Assembly (NCBI RefSeq): GCF_014201115.1
Contig: NZ_JACHDO010000001.1
Coordinates: forward strand, 2,914,001 to 2,978,000
Direction of reading: 5' to 3'
Source: Nocardiopsis metallicus
GTDB lineage: Bacteria > Actinomycetota > Actinomycetes > Streptosporangiales > Streptosporangiaceae
Length of the DNA: 64,000 nucleotides
Numbering within the stretch: the first letter of the stretch is position 1; each line of letters opens with the position of its first letter. Positions 16,441-25,002 of the stretch are shown piece by piece. A program made the position numbers and the translations under genes. The notes under the pieces are model-generated. The model worked only from the letters and a program-made list of their open reading frames with translations, made no database searches and was not told the DNA's origin.

Positions 16441-17384
16441 GCAGCTGTACCCCGTGGGTGGTGAGTCGGGAAGCCGCCACCGCTGCGGCCGAGAACTTCG
16501 TCGCCGACCATCTGGCCTTGGCCCGCGCCGCTGACCGCCATCTCGACCCCCACCGGCAGCTGCTCTGCCCGGAAGGGCTCGACGCTGCGCTCTTTCCCAA
16601 CTACGACGAGGCCCTGTCCTGGTCGGCACGCAACTCCGGGGTCCTGGCCGCAGCCGCACGCACCGCCCACGAGCTGGACCTGCACGAGCAGACCTGGCAG
16701 TTGTGCGATGCCCTGGGCACCACGGCCAGACTGCTGTTGGACATGCAGCTGTGGTGCATCACCGGTGAGCTGGGTGTGGCCTCCGCGGCTCGGTGCGGCT
16801 CCGCGCCGCACGCCCTGATGCTCACTCGCCTGGGGTCCTGCCACCGGCGGATCGGGGACCTGGATCAGGCCGAGAAGAGTCTCCTGCGCGCCGAAGCACT
16901 GTGGAAGCAGACCCAGGACAGGGTCGGCTTGGCGTGGGCCCGCGCCCAGCTGGGGCAGCTCTTTCTGGGCCGCGGTGACGCCACCTTGGCCTCGGCCCAG
17001 CTCGGCCGGGCCTTGGACGGTTTCGCCGACGTCGGTCTGGACCGGGGGGTGTGGATGGTTCACCGCAGGCTTGGCGAGGTCGCGCTCATGGTGGGTGACC
17101 GCACCAAGGCCCGCTCCTATCTTGAAGGGGCTGTGTCCTGGTTCGACGATCAGGGCGATCACTACCAGGTCGTGCGCACCTCGATGTCGCTGGCCCGTGC
17201 TCACGCCGAGACCGGTCACCGCGATCAGGCGTTCGGTGTGCTCACCCACGCCGAGGAAACTGCCCGCACTCAAGGGTTGATCGCGCACGCCGAACAGGTG
17301 CAGGCACTAGCCGCAGCCCTGACCGCAGGCGGAATCGGCGCGCTCCGGCAGCCCAGTGTGTTTGAGCAGGTGGGCCGCTCATGA
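16437..17384 (+). CDS. TPR-repeat protein
   Basis: A 315-residue protein made of helical tetratricopeptide-type repeats: LTRLGSCHRRIGDLDQAEKS, ARAQLGQLFLGRGDATLA, HRRLGEVALMVGDRTKAR, SMSLARAHAETGHRDQA. This is the C-terminal half found in actinomycete transcription regulators (BTAD/AfsR-like), here without a DNA-binding or ATPase part. Start ATG 16437, since upstream in-frame codons overlap the preceding gene. It overlaps the HTH gene at 17381 by ATGA, so regulator and TPR partner are probably made together. Confidence 0.75.
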   Translation: MSSCTPWVVSREAATAAAENFVADHLALARAADRHLDPHRQLLCPEGLDAALFPNYDEALSWSARNSGVLAAAARTAHELDLHEQTWQLCDALGTTARLLLDMQLWCITGELGVASAARCGSAPHALMLTRLGSCHRRIGDLDQAEKSLLRAEALWKQTQDRVGLAWARAQLGQLFLGRGDATLASAQLGRALDGFADVGLDRGVWMVHRRLGEVALMVGDRTKARSYLEGAVSWFDDQGDHYQVVRTSMSLARAHAETGHRDQAFGVLTHAEETARTQGLIAHAEQVQALAAALTAGGIGALRQPSVFEQVGRS

Positions 17385-18172
17385 TCCTCAGCAAGCTCCT
17401 GCGCCACTCACGACAACGACGCGGCTGGTCCACCACAGACCTGGCCGCCGCATCAAACACTTCTGCCTCACTCGTGGAGCACCTGGAAGCCGGTCAAGGC
17501 CTGCCCGGCTGGGGGCAAGCCCTTCGGGTGATGTTGGACGTCCTCGACATCACGCCCGACGTGGTGTGGCGCCATGCTCTGGCCGAGGCCACGTCCGCTC
17601 GCGGCCCGGTGGAGCTGGGGTGGTCCCCGGTGTTCCTGGATGTGGTGGTCGTCGCCGGTCCCGTCCCGAACGTGCGGGCCTTGGAGGAGCTGCTGTCAGA
17701 AATCGCAGAGCGCGTTGACCGCCCGCCCGGCCTCATCGTGGTCCGCGACCCGCAATGGGCCGCTGATGGCGAGCGCGCGGCGTTTGAAGTCGCCGCAGAC
17801 CTGAGCAGCTGCTACGGCCCCTCCTACCAGGTTCGCGCCGGCGCGACGGTGGCGCTGATGTGGGATCCGAGCCTGATCACGCTCACTCGCTGGCAGCCCG
17901 ACCCCGTCCACGCCCAGATGACGATCCCCGCGGGGAGCGCGTTGACCCTGACCGCTGACCCCGCCCACACCCCGACCCCCGGGGCGGCGGTGCTCATGGT
18001 GTCGCCGAACCCAGGGCCGAAGCCCAAGGGGAGCGAGGCGAGCGGCCACGTGAGGGCTTGTCCTACCTTGCGCGAGGCCATCATCCCTGGCTCCCACCAG
18101 GTCGGCCCTCACTGCACACGTCTCAGCTTCCTCCTGCCTTTGATGCACAAAGGAGTGCAGACATGGAACTGA
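17381..18172 (+). CDS. XRE-family helix-turn-helix protein
   Basis: A 263-residue protein with an N-terminal HTH at about residues 4-55 (LRHSRQRRGWSTTDLAAASN...LVEHLEAGQGLP). The remaining ~200 residues contain hydrophobic strands (VFLDVVVVAGPVPN and LIVVRDPQW) and are of unknown function. It is translationally coupled to the TPR gene upstream. Confidence 0.7.
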   Translation: MILSKLLRHSRQRRGWSTTDLAAASNTSASLVEHLEAGQGLPGWGQALRVMLDVLDITPDVVWRHALAEATSARGPVELGWSPVFLDVVVVAGPVPNVRALEELLSEIAERVDRPPGLIVVRDPQWAADGERAAFEVAADLSSCYGPSYQVRAGATVALMWDPSLITLTRWQPDPVHAQMTIPAGSALTLTADPAHTPTPGAAVLMVSPNPGPKPKGSEASGHVRACPTLREAIIPGSHQVGPHCTRLSFLLPLMHKGVQTWN

Positions 18173-18348
18173 CCGCACCACCACGGCCCCACCGCCACAC
18201 CCTCTGTTCCCGGCTCCGCACGGGCATTCGATGCCCCCGACTGAGGTGGGACCGTCAAACCGTTCGCCCCGGGCATGAGGCAAGAAGGTCCCATCAGCTT
18301 CGCTCCTGCTCGGTGTTGTCCAGTAGGGGCCGACGTCAGCGCTGCTGA
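18163..18348 (+). CDS. Doubtful small ORF (61 aa)
   Basis: A 61-codon Arg/His-rich frame (MELTAPPRPHRHTL...) overlapping the end of the HTH gene by 10 bp, with AAAGGAG 9 nt before its ATG. The ribosome site is good, but composition is poor for a folded protein and no family is recognised. Confidence 0.25.
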   Translation: MELTAPPRPHRHTLCSRLRTGIRCPRLRWDRQTVRPGHEARRSHQLRSCSVLSSRGRRQRC

Positions 18349-18437
18349 CAGAGCTTCATTCCACCAGGTCCGTGGAAGCGAGCTGGTGGGCAGAGACACC
18401 CCTTGCAGTGGGGCCCTGAGCGAGGAGCCGAGAACCG

Positions 18438-19028
18438 ATGGATGTGTGCACCAACTGTGGGCGTGCCCGCGGCAGCCAGGCCAAGGACTCCTCATGCGTG
18501 TGCATCCCCGCCGCGATGTGGAAGTTGCCTCAGATGGTGGCCGCCGTTGAGCGTTTGGACATCGTCGCGATCATCCGCGTGCTGCGCTCACATCTGTTGA
18601 CCAGGCATTTGTCCCAGAGCGCGTTGGCGCGCCTGACCGGCACCAGCCAGGCCACCATCTCGATGTGGGAGTCGGGCAAACGCTCTCCCGATCGACGGCG
18701 CGCGATCCTGGTCCTGCAAGAGCTCGGGACGCCCGGTGCCGCTGGGGAGCGGAGTTGGCGTCTACCGGATGAAGCTCCCTCTGAACCCTCTGAAGGTCTT
18801 GCTCAGGCGTTGCGGGTGGTCATCACTGCTCCTGTGCCCATCGACGTGCAGGTGAGTTCGCACACCGACGAGGGTCCTCTAACAACAGCTTCCTTCCTGG
18901 TCCAGGGGGAGCACCCCCGCTTGGTGGTCACCCCTTCCAGCAGCTGGGGCATCACTACCAGCCCTTCGGGGGTCACCACCGCGTGGGTTGCTTTGGAGAA
19001 CCCGAAACCACCCCCACCGCTTAGATGA
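18438..19028 (+). CDS. Zn-knuckle/helix-turn-helix regulator
   Basis: A 196-residue protein. The N-terminal Cys cluster CTNCGRARGSQAKDSSCVC resembles a small Zn-binding knuckle. An XRE-type HTH follows at about 50-95 (LSQSALARLTGTSQATISMWESGKRSP). The C-terminal ~80 residues may be a sensor. Two other proteins in this window (27441, 28546) share the same Cys pattern plus HTH. ATG 18438 is preceded by GAGGAG. It lies just upstream of the second biosynthetic island, and is a plausible pathway regulator. Confidence 0.7.
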   Translation: MDVCTNCGRARGSQAKDSSCVCIPAAMWKLPQMVAAVERLDIVAIIRVLRSHLLTRHLSQSALARLTGTSQATISMWESGKRSPDRRRAILVLQELGTPGAAGERSWRLPDEAPSEPSEGLAQALRVVITAPVPIDVQVSSHTDEGPLTTASFLVQGEHPRLVVTPSSSWGITTSPSGVTTAWVALENPKPPPPLR

Positions 19029-19415
19029 CCCTATGAGGGCGATGCTCCAGAGCGCTGAACATCTTTGACCACGACTATCTCAGCCCAAGAAAACCGGAAA
19101 GGTAGCGACTCAAAAATTTCACAGGACAAATGCTCCACCTCCACCGAGGTGGCTAAGAGTGATTTCGAATTACATACGCCCACCCCAAGAGCTGATCCCG
19201 CCTGAAGAAGTCGATCCAGTCCATTTGCCCCACTTTCTGCACCTATTAGAGTTTCGATGCACAACCGGACGGTTGTGTCATGCGAGCTCGGAAAGCTAGT
19301 ATCGGCAGGGCTTTCCGGTGATGCCGACCCGTTGCCACAGCGACATTCGGTCGTGCATGATGATGCCGGAAACAGCACTCTTGTAGATATCCAGCTGTCG
19401 AATCGGGGTTCTCGC
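19029..19415. other. Low-GC intergenic stretch before the NUDIX gene
   Basis: About 390 bp of noticeably lower GC. A leftward 134-codon frame (19031-19435, TTG start) and an upstream extension of the NUDIX frame (from ATG 19257) both occupy it. Neither shows a ribosome site or a recognisable domain. It probably holds the promoter of the NUDIX/radical SAM unit. Confidence 0.35.
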
Positions 19416-19850
19416 GTGTCACCAAAGACCACCAAGGAAAAGGTTCTCTGCTACATCGTTCGCGATGGAAAGCTGCTGGTTTTTCGGCACACCGACTACT
19501 CCTACGAAGAGGTCGGCATCCAGGTTCCGGCAGGCAGCATCCGCCAAGGGGAAACCCCCGAGGACGCCGCTCTGCGCGAGGCGGGGGAGGAGACCGGGCT
19601 GAAGAACTTCACGATCGTGCGCAAGCTCGGTGAGACCGAGTACGACATCAGCCCGTACCGGTTCGAGCTCCAGCACCGGCACGTTTTTCACCTGGATTTG
19701 GCCGATCCCACCCCGGAGCGGTGGAAGAGCCAGGAGGACCACGACGGCGAGCAGGAGCCCACGCACTTCGAGTGCTTCTGGATCCCGATCGAAGCGGCCC
19801 ACATCTTGCAGTCCGGCCAAGGCGCGCTACTCGGACGCCTGTTCGATTAG
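19416..19850 (+). CDS. NUDIX hydrolase
   Basis: A complete NUDIX box is present: GSIRQGETPEDAALREAGEE followed by TGL (G-x5-E-x7-REUxEExGU), with Mg-binding Glu residues. It would hydrolyse a nucleoside-diphosphate-linked substrate. GTG 19416 gives a 144-residue protein beginning MSPKTTKEKVLCYIV, where NUDIX domains normally start; an ATG at 19257 would add 53 unrelated residues. It ends 32 bp before the radical SAM/SPASM gene, so likely belongs to that operon. Substrate unknown. Confidence 0.85.
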   Translation: MSPKTTKEKVLCYIVRDGKLLVFRHTDYSYEEVGIQVPAGSIRQGETPEDAALREAGEETGLKNFTIVRKLGETEYDISPYRFELQHRHVFHLDLADPTPERWKSQEDHDGEQEPTHFECFWIPIEAAHILQSGQGALLGRLFD

Positions 19851-19882
19851 CCCCTTCTCGTAGTAGCCCTAGGAGGCAGCCG

Positions 19883-21763
19883 ATGCACCGCAACACCGCC
19901 GATGAGTTCGACCACCTCTACAGCGCCTTGGACGAAGCAGATACCGAGACGGCCGTTTCGGTGATCTTGAAGCTACGCGGTGAGACCTGCGACATCGACT
20001 GTCTGTACTGCTACGAAAAGCGCAAGGAAGCCCCTGGGGGAGCCCGGGTCGATGCCGCCCAGGTGCGCCAACTCGCCGAGCTCTTTCGGGGGCGCCCACT
20101 CGCTGTGGAGCTACACGGGGGTGAACCCCTCACGGCAGGGCGCGAGCACGTTGAGGAGGTCTTGCGGGAACTGGCCGCCCAACCCACCGTGGTCCGCGTG
20201 TCCATGCAGACCAACGGGGTCCTGCTCAACGAGCGGTGGCTGGACTTGTTCGATGAGGTCTACCCGGACCTGCACATCGGTATCTCCCTGGACGGGGACG
20301 CCCAAGGCAACGCCTGGAGAGTGGGCTATGACGGCGAAGCCGTCTACCCGCGTGTGGCCGCCGCCCTGCGGCTGCTGGCCGACCGGGGCCGCACGGCCGG
20401 AGTGATCGCCGCGGTCACCCCGGCCGTGCTCGGCCGTGCCGAGACCGTGCTGGACCACCTCGCCAGCTTCGATGCGGTCAACGCGGTCAGCTTCGTACCC
20501 TGCTTCGATGCCTCCGTGCAGCAACCCACCACGGCCCAGGGCAGGCGGGTGCCCGTGAGCAGGTTGCTGCAACGCCAGGCCGTGGACAACCCCGGCGGCC
20601 CCGCGTGGGCGACCACCCCGTCCGAGTACGCGGAATTCGTGCTCGCGGCCACCGTCCGCTGGATCAGCGCCGGGCATTTCTCTCGGCTGAAGCTGGAACC
20701 GGCCGTGTCCACGATCCGGCGCCTGCGGGGTTTGGACACCGGGTTCTGCCACTTCACCAACATGAAGTGCGACCACGTCTTCACGCTCTACCCTGACGGT
20801 CGGCTCGGCAGCTGTGACGAGCTTCCCTGGCCCCAGGCCCAGCTCACCCACCTCAGCCAAAAGCCCGACCAGGCCGACGTCGTCGCAGCGCAGCGCCGGC
20901 TGCCACTGCTGAACCAGGGCAAGGCGTTGATGAGCCGGTGCGCCTCTTGTACGTACCAGTCCTCGTGCGGAGGTGGGTGTGTGGCGACCCGCTGGCGCCA
21001 GCGCCAGGCCGGTGACGAGGACGCCTACTGCGACTACCGCATGCGGATGGTAGACGGGATCGCTGCCCTGCTCGCCCAGCCGGCCCACCCTGCAGGTGCC
21101 TGGTGCCAGAGCGTGCGCTGGCGCCCGCGGACGCCGAACAGTATGCGCGCGATCGCTGCCTTCGTCGACCGCTGGGACAACGCCCAGGCACCGCGCCCGC
21201 CCGTGCGGTTGCGTACCAGCGCGCACGGCAACATCAACACCGTCGGGCTCGCCGGGGTGCACGAGGCCGAGGACGTGGATCCGCACCACCCCCAGTGGCA
21301 GGAAGCGATCGAGCCCGGAGTACTCCCCCTGGTCGACGTCCTGACCAAGGAGTGGGGTCTGATCACCTACGACAGCTGCCAGGGCCACCCCTACGAAGGC
21401 GCGGATCTAGTGCCCACTGGGCGCAGAGTCGGCATCCTGCCGCGCGATCGAACCGAGTATGCCCACGCGGCCGCGGCCTTGTGCCGGACGGTGGCCGCGG
21501 TGACCGGCACCCTCCCGGCCCAGCTCCGAGTGATCGTGGGTCGAGCGGAACTGCGGTGTGAGAGCACTCAAACCACTCGTCCGGTGCTCGACCTGGTGTT
21601 GGAGCCTGTTCCCGGTGCCGGTTGGCCTTCCTACTTTGAGGTTCTGGAGCGGGCCACCGCAGTTGTGGCGGACGCACTCCACGACCAACGGCCCACACAG
21701 GACGAGGGCTGTGAGTGCCCCCTGCCGCAGGCCGAGCTGCCCACTCAGCCGGTGGTGACATGA
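19883..21763 (+). CDS. Radical SAM/SPASM peptide maturase-like protein
   Basis: A 626-residue protein. The radical SAM motif CDIDCLYC lies at C36-C40-C43, with GGEPLTAG about 80 residues on. SPASM-type auxiliary cluster cysteines occur in CDELPWP and CASCTYQSSCGGGCV...YCDY (about residues 310-390). An unusual ~220-residue C-terminal extension (ITYDSCQGHPYEG onward) has no recognised motif. Such SPASM enzymes install crosslinks or epimers in ribosomal peptides. ATG 19883 has a TAGGAGG ribosome site. The following genes overlap by ATGA, so this heads a tight operon with peptide-oxidising enzymes. Confidence 0.85.
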   Translation: MHRNTADEFDHLYSALDEADTETAVSVILKLRGETCDIDCLYCYEKRKEAPGGARVDAAQVRQLAELFRGRPLAVELHGGEPLTAGREHVEEVLRELAAQPTVVRVSMQTNGVLLNERWLDLFDEVYPDLHIGISLDGDAQGNAWRVGYDGEAVYPRVAAALRLLADRGRTAGVIAAVTPAVLGRAETVLDHLASFDAVNAVSFVPCFDASVQQPTTAQGRRVPVSRLLQRQAVDNPGGPAWATTPSEYAEFVLAATVRWISAGHFSRLKLEPAVSTIRRLRGLDTGFCHFTNMKCDHVFTLYPDGRLGSCDELPWPQAQLTHLSQKPDQADVVAAQRRLPLLNQGKALMSRCASCTYQSSCGGGCVATRWRQRQAGDEDAYCDYRMRMVDGIAALLAQPAHPAGAWCQSVRWRPRTPNSMRAIAAFVDRWDNAQAPRPPVRLRTSAHGNINTVGLAGVHEAEDVDPHHPQWQEAIEPGVLPLVDVLTKEWGLITYDSCQGHPYEGADLVPTGRRVGILPRDRTEYAHAAAALCRTVAAVTGTLPAQLRVIVGRAELRCESTQTTRPVLDLVLEPVPGAGWPSYFEVLERATAVVADALHDQRPTQDEGCECPLPQAELPTQPVVT

Positions 21764-22386
21764 ACGGGGCTACGGACGCCGTGACGCTCCACCAGTTACT
21801 CGGGCGCATCGTGTACTTCCACGCCTTGTTCATCGAACCCGCGCTCAGGCCCGGCGCACCGCTCGACCCGGCTCCGGGGTGCTGTGCCCACAGCCCGCAC
21901 CCGAACCCCTGCGCCCGCACGGTGGGGGAGCTGTTGCCGGGCTCGGCCTGGCAGGTGCTGTGGGAGATCGCCACCCCCCTGGCAGCGCCCTCCAAGGGTT
22001 GCCCGACGTCCTGTTCCTCGTGCTGCGCCACCTGCCACGTATCCGCCGCAGCCGCAGTGATCGCCGCCTCGTGGGCACAGACCGAGTACCGCACCTACCG
22101 ACAGCGCGAACCGGCAGGTGCGCTCGTGGACGCATGCGCGAGCGCCGCGACCACCCGACTCGGACGAGTCTTCGCCCTCCAGCACTCCAGCCCTTGTAGC
22201 CGTGTGAAGCGCACCGCACCCCAGGCACTGCCCCCGACCGAGGAGCTACCCCTGACCGGTGAACTGCTGGCCCTGTGGGCCGACCCGACCACCGTCAGCC
22301 GCCACCCCGTCACCACCTGGCTCAACCACTGCACGAGCTTGGACGACGTCCAAAGCGTGCTCGCATCGAAAAGGACCAGCCCATGA
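21760..22386 (+). CDS. Cys-rich protein of unknown function (208 aa)
   Basis: A 208-residue protein overlapping both neighbours by 4 bp. It has a striking Cys cluster CPTSCSSCCATCHVS at about residues 81-95 plus earlier CC and C residues, suggesting metal or Fe-S binding. No known family recognised. Its position between radical SAM and 2OG oxygenase genes suggests a partner protein or a cluster-carrying modification enzyme. Confidence 0.6.
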   Translation: MNGATDAVTLHQLLGRIVYFHALFIEPALRPGAPLDPAPGCCAHSPHPNPCARTVGELLPGSAWQVLWEIATPLAAPSKGCPTSCSSCCATCHVSAAAAVIAASWAQTEYRTYRQREPAGALVDACASAATTRLGRVFALQHSSPCSRVKRTAPQALPPTEELPLTGELLALWADPTTVSRHPVTTWLNHCTSLDDVQSVLASKRTSP

Positions 22387-23114
22387 TCCACATCGCCGAA
22401 ACCGTAGGAGTCGGCAGCGTCGAGAACTTCGTGTCCGATCAGGAGCGAGACCAGCTCCGCGAGCTGATGACCACCTTCCTGACAACCGAGGTGCACGACC
22501 ACTTCGGCCAGCACAGAACCAAATCCATCCACGAGATCCCCGGCCACACCGCCGACCAGGCCATGGCCGTGTACGAACCCGCTGGGCGAGTGGAGGTCAC
22601 CACCATCCCACCGCAGGCCGAACAACTGCTCCAGGAAGCGTTCGACCGGGCTCGCCCGGCCCTGTCCCGCGTCATGCCCTCGATCACCACCTGCCGCCCC
22701 TGGACCTACGTCGAGTACGGCCCGGATCAGCACATCACCAGCCATCTGGACGGTATCGCTCCGGATCCGCTGGCCTGGCCGCGTCAGATCGCCGGTATCA
22801 GCGTCGTGATCACCGAAGCCGAGGCCGGGGGCGCGTTCTATGTCGAGAGCACCTCCAGCAACCAGCTCTGGCACCCACGACCCGACCACGACCGCGAGTT
22901 GGAGGGCTACGCCCAGGGCATGTGGCTGGCGCGCGACGGAGCCGACCACTCCGCCGAGTGGTTCACCCACATGCCCCGTACTCGGTGGAGTGTGCGCCCC
23001 GCCCCCGGCGCCGCTTTGCTCTACGGATCCCAGCTCACCCACGGCACCGAACCGGTTCTCCGGGGTAGAGCGGCCAAGTTCATCAGTTGGCTGATCGCCG
23101 AGAAGGAGGGGTGA
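22383..23114 (+). CDS. 2OG-Fe(II) oxygenase superfamily protein
   Basis: A 243-residue protein with a double-stranded beta-helix iron triad: H121-x-D123 in HITSHLDG, a distal His in QLTHGTEPV and an Arg in GRAAKFISW as 2OG anchor. It would hydroxylate or otherwise oxidise a substrate using 2-oxoglutarate and O2. ATGA overlap with the Cys-rich gene and GTGA with the next. Confidence 0.8.
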   Translation: MIHIAETVGVGSVENFVSDQERDQLRELMTTFLTTEVHDHFGQHRTKSIHEIPGHTADQAMAVYEPAGRVEVTTIPPQAEQLLQEAFDRARPALSRVMPSITTCRPWTYVEYGPDQHITSHLDGIAPDPLAWPRQIAGISVVITEAEAGGAFYVESTSSNQLWHPRPDHDRELEGYAQGMWLARDGADHSAEWFTHMPRTRWSVRPAPGAALLYGSQLTHGTEPVLRGRAAKFISWLIAEKEG

Positions 23115-23752
23115 TCATGCTCCTGGCCTTGGAGGGGATTGCCGGAGCCGGGAAAAGTACGGTGCGCGACCGAGTGCTCGCGGCTGCCACCGCCGAGGGG
23201 CACCTCATCGCGCATGTGGGGCAGTTCTCCTGGTTGTCGCTGGAGGCCACCCGCACCATCATCGGTCTGCGGGCGGGCCGTGCGGCCACCACCAACAGCC
23301 GAGCGGCAGCCGCGGTACGTCGGGACCTTGAATTGCACGCCCGGCACAACCTCATCCCCACCTTGTCTTGTGGATCGGTCATCGCTGACCGGCTCACGCT
23401 TTCCACAGCCTGCCTGCTCGCCCTGGTCCACCGTCGCCCCGTCGCCCACTACGTCCGCGAACTCGCCCGGGCGCACGCTCCCCGACCACAGTTGACCGTG
23501 GTGCTGACCACCGACCCCTCGCTGTGCCAGACCCGGTTGGCCCAACGCCCCACCCCCCGCCGCTTCGGCGAGGACCCGACCACGACCGCTCAGCTAGCGC
23601 AGATGTTCGACCAGGCAGCCACCGCGTGGACGCGGGAGACGGGTCTGGCCGTGCTGCGGCAACCGTGCGCCACCAGAACCGACCTGGACCTGCTGGTGAG
23701 CGCCTGTCTGGACCGCCTACGCGCTTGTGCTGAGTGCCCATCTCGTACGTGA
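23111..23752 (+). CDS. P-loop kinase (thymidylate-kinase-like fold)
   Basis: A 213-residue protein beginning with beta strand LLALEGIAGAGKST, a Walker A motif (GxxGxGKS/T). ADRLTLS and later VVLTTDP strands match the nucleoside/nucleotide kinase fold, but thymidylate-binding residues cannot be confirmed. GTG 23111 overlaps the previous stop; ATG 23117 is an alternative. In this context it may phosphorylate a nucleotide-like or peptide-derived intermediate. Confidence 0.7.
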   Translation: MIMLLALEGIAGAGKSTVRDRVLAAATAEGHLIAHVGQFSWLSLEATRTIIGLRAGRAATTNSRAAAAVRRDLELHARHNLIPTLSCGSVIADRLTLSTACLLALVHRRPVAHYVRELARAHAPRPQLTVVLTTDPSLCQTRLAQRPTPRRFGEDPTTTAQLAQMFDQAATAWTRETGLAVLRQPCATRTDLDLLVSACLDRLRACAECPSRT

Positions 23753-23762
23753 GGAGTCCGCT

Positions 23763-24641
23763 GTGCGTCTGCACCCCCTGCACCCCGCCGCCTGGGTCCT
23801 GGACCAGCTGCGTGAGGGCGGATGGACCATCCACGATCTGCTCGTCTTCACTCGCGCCAGCACCCTAGTCCTCGTCAGCCGCAGCGAGGCACCTCCAGTC
23901 GTACTCAAAGCGGGTTTTGGCAGCAACCACGTCCTGGCCGAGCTCGATGAGGACGCACGCCGGGCCGCCTACGGCTTCTACTGGTATGCCGAACTGACCG
24001 AGGATGAGCGTGCTCTGACCCGCCAAGATTTCCGCCACGAGATCACCCTCACCTGGACCGCTTCCGGCAGTCAGCACGTAGTTCCGTTGTTGGAGCAGGG
24101 CAGCACCGACCACTTCGACTGGTACACCATGCCCTACCGCGCCGACGGCAACTTCCAGCCCTTCCTCACCGGTTCCCACGGTGATCCAGGCACGCGCGGG
24201 CTCAGCATCCTGGCCGACGTGGCCGACGGGCTGCACGCCCTGCACGAGCGAGGAATCGTGCACCGCGACGTCTACCAGGAGAACATCCTGATCCACCAGG
24301 GCCGCGGATCCATCACCGATCTGGGCGCCGCCCGCCTTCTGAACACCCCACGCGGGCCCCTGGCCCGCGGCCCCGAGGTGCACTGGCCGCCTGAGTACGC
24401 GACCTTCTACAACCGGGCCACCCCAGCCGCCGATGTGTTCAGCCTCGCGGTCCTGACCTACCGCTACCTGTGCGCGGACCTGCCCCGCCACGGTCACTCC
24501 CGACTCGCCGCCGCCCCTGCTGTGCTGCGCCTACCGCTCACTGCGGCTCTGGCCCCAGCCCCTACAGACCGGCCCGGGATGAGCGAGCTGGGCACGGCGC
24601 TGCGCCAAGCAGCCACCGAAGCGGCCCCCCACGGCCGCTGA
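23763..24641 (+). CDS. Serine/threonine protein kinase-like protein
   Basis: A 292-residue kinase fold. The VVLKA Lys is at about 49, catalytic loop HRDVYQENILI (HRD...N) and DLG in place of DFG follow, and the APE-like segment is WPPEYA. The usual Gly-rich loop is weak, and no membrane or sensor domain follows, so it is a soluble kinase. GTG 23763 has a GAGGAG site. In RiPP loci such domains may phosphorylate Ser/Thr of a precursor; the Ser/Thr-rich peptide encoded next makes that a reasonable inference. Confidence 0.75.
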   Translation: MRLHPLHPAAWVLDQLREGGWTIHDLLVFTRASTLVLVSRSEAPPVVLKAGFGSNHVLAELDEDARRAAYGFYWYAELTEDERALTRQDFRHEITLTWTASGSQHVVPLLEQGSTDHFDWYTMPYRADGNFQPFLTGSHGDPGTRGLSILADVADGLHALHERGIVHRDVYQENILIHQGRGSITDLGAARLLNTPRGPLARGPEVHWPPEYATFYNRATPAADVFSLAVLTYRYLCADLPRHGHSRLAAAPAVLRLPLTAALAPAPTDRPGMSELGTALRQAATEAAPHGR

Positions 24642-24743
24642 CCCCACTACCTGCAGGACGGAGAAAGAGCTGAATCCGGCCCGCGCACCCCCGCGCTGCC
24701 CGATCCACGAATCCCATCACCCGCTTTGAAAGGACGAGCACCC

Positions 24744-24914
24744 ATGAGCCCCAACCCGACCAACCAGTTCGAGGACTTCCTCACGGCCGTGGATGACCTG
24801 CGGAGTGAGGACGCCAGCGTCCGCACGACCGCCCACACCTCCAGTGTCTCCGCCGAGGGCTGGCCGACCACCGACCACTCCGCCCCCGAACCCACCCCCG
24901 GCACCGCCGCCTAA
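24744..24914 (+). CDS. Candidate RiPP precursor peptide (56 aa)
   Basis: A 56-residue peptide with a textbook GAAAGGA ribosome site. An acidic amphipathic leader-like part NQFEDFLTAVDDLRSED precedes a Thr/Ser/Pro-rich segment containing AEGWPTTDH and ending TPGTAA. It lies between the kinase and HExxH genes of an operon rich in peptide-modifying enzymes. It lacks the C-terminal FxSxx signature usual for peptides next to HExxH/radical SAM pairs, so it would be a different precursor class. Confidence 0.7.
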   Translation: MSPNPTNQFEDFLTAVDDLRSEDASVRTTAHTSSVSAEGWPTTDHSAPEPTPGTAA

Positions 24915-25002
24915 CACCTTTTTGGGATCTCAACCCGGTAGCGAATGCCCCTGGGGCCAGCCCTCACCGCGCTGGCCCCAGGCCCCCTGGAGGCCACCAC
25001 TC

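Noticed and set aside
19031..19435. Leftward 134-codon ORF (TTG start)
   Set aside because: It overlaps the NUDIX 5' end, has no ribosome site and no recognised domain; kept only as a note.
20111..21388. 425-codon leftward ORF
   Set aside because: Shadow of the radical SAM/SPASM gene, which has clear cluster motifs.
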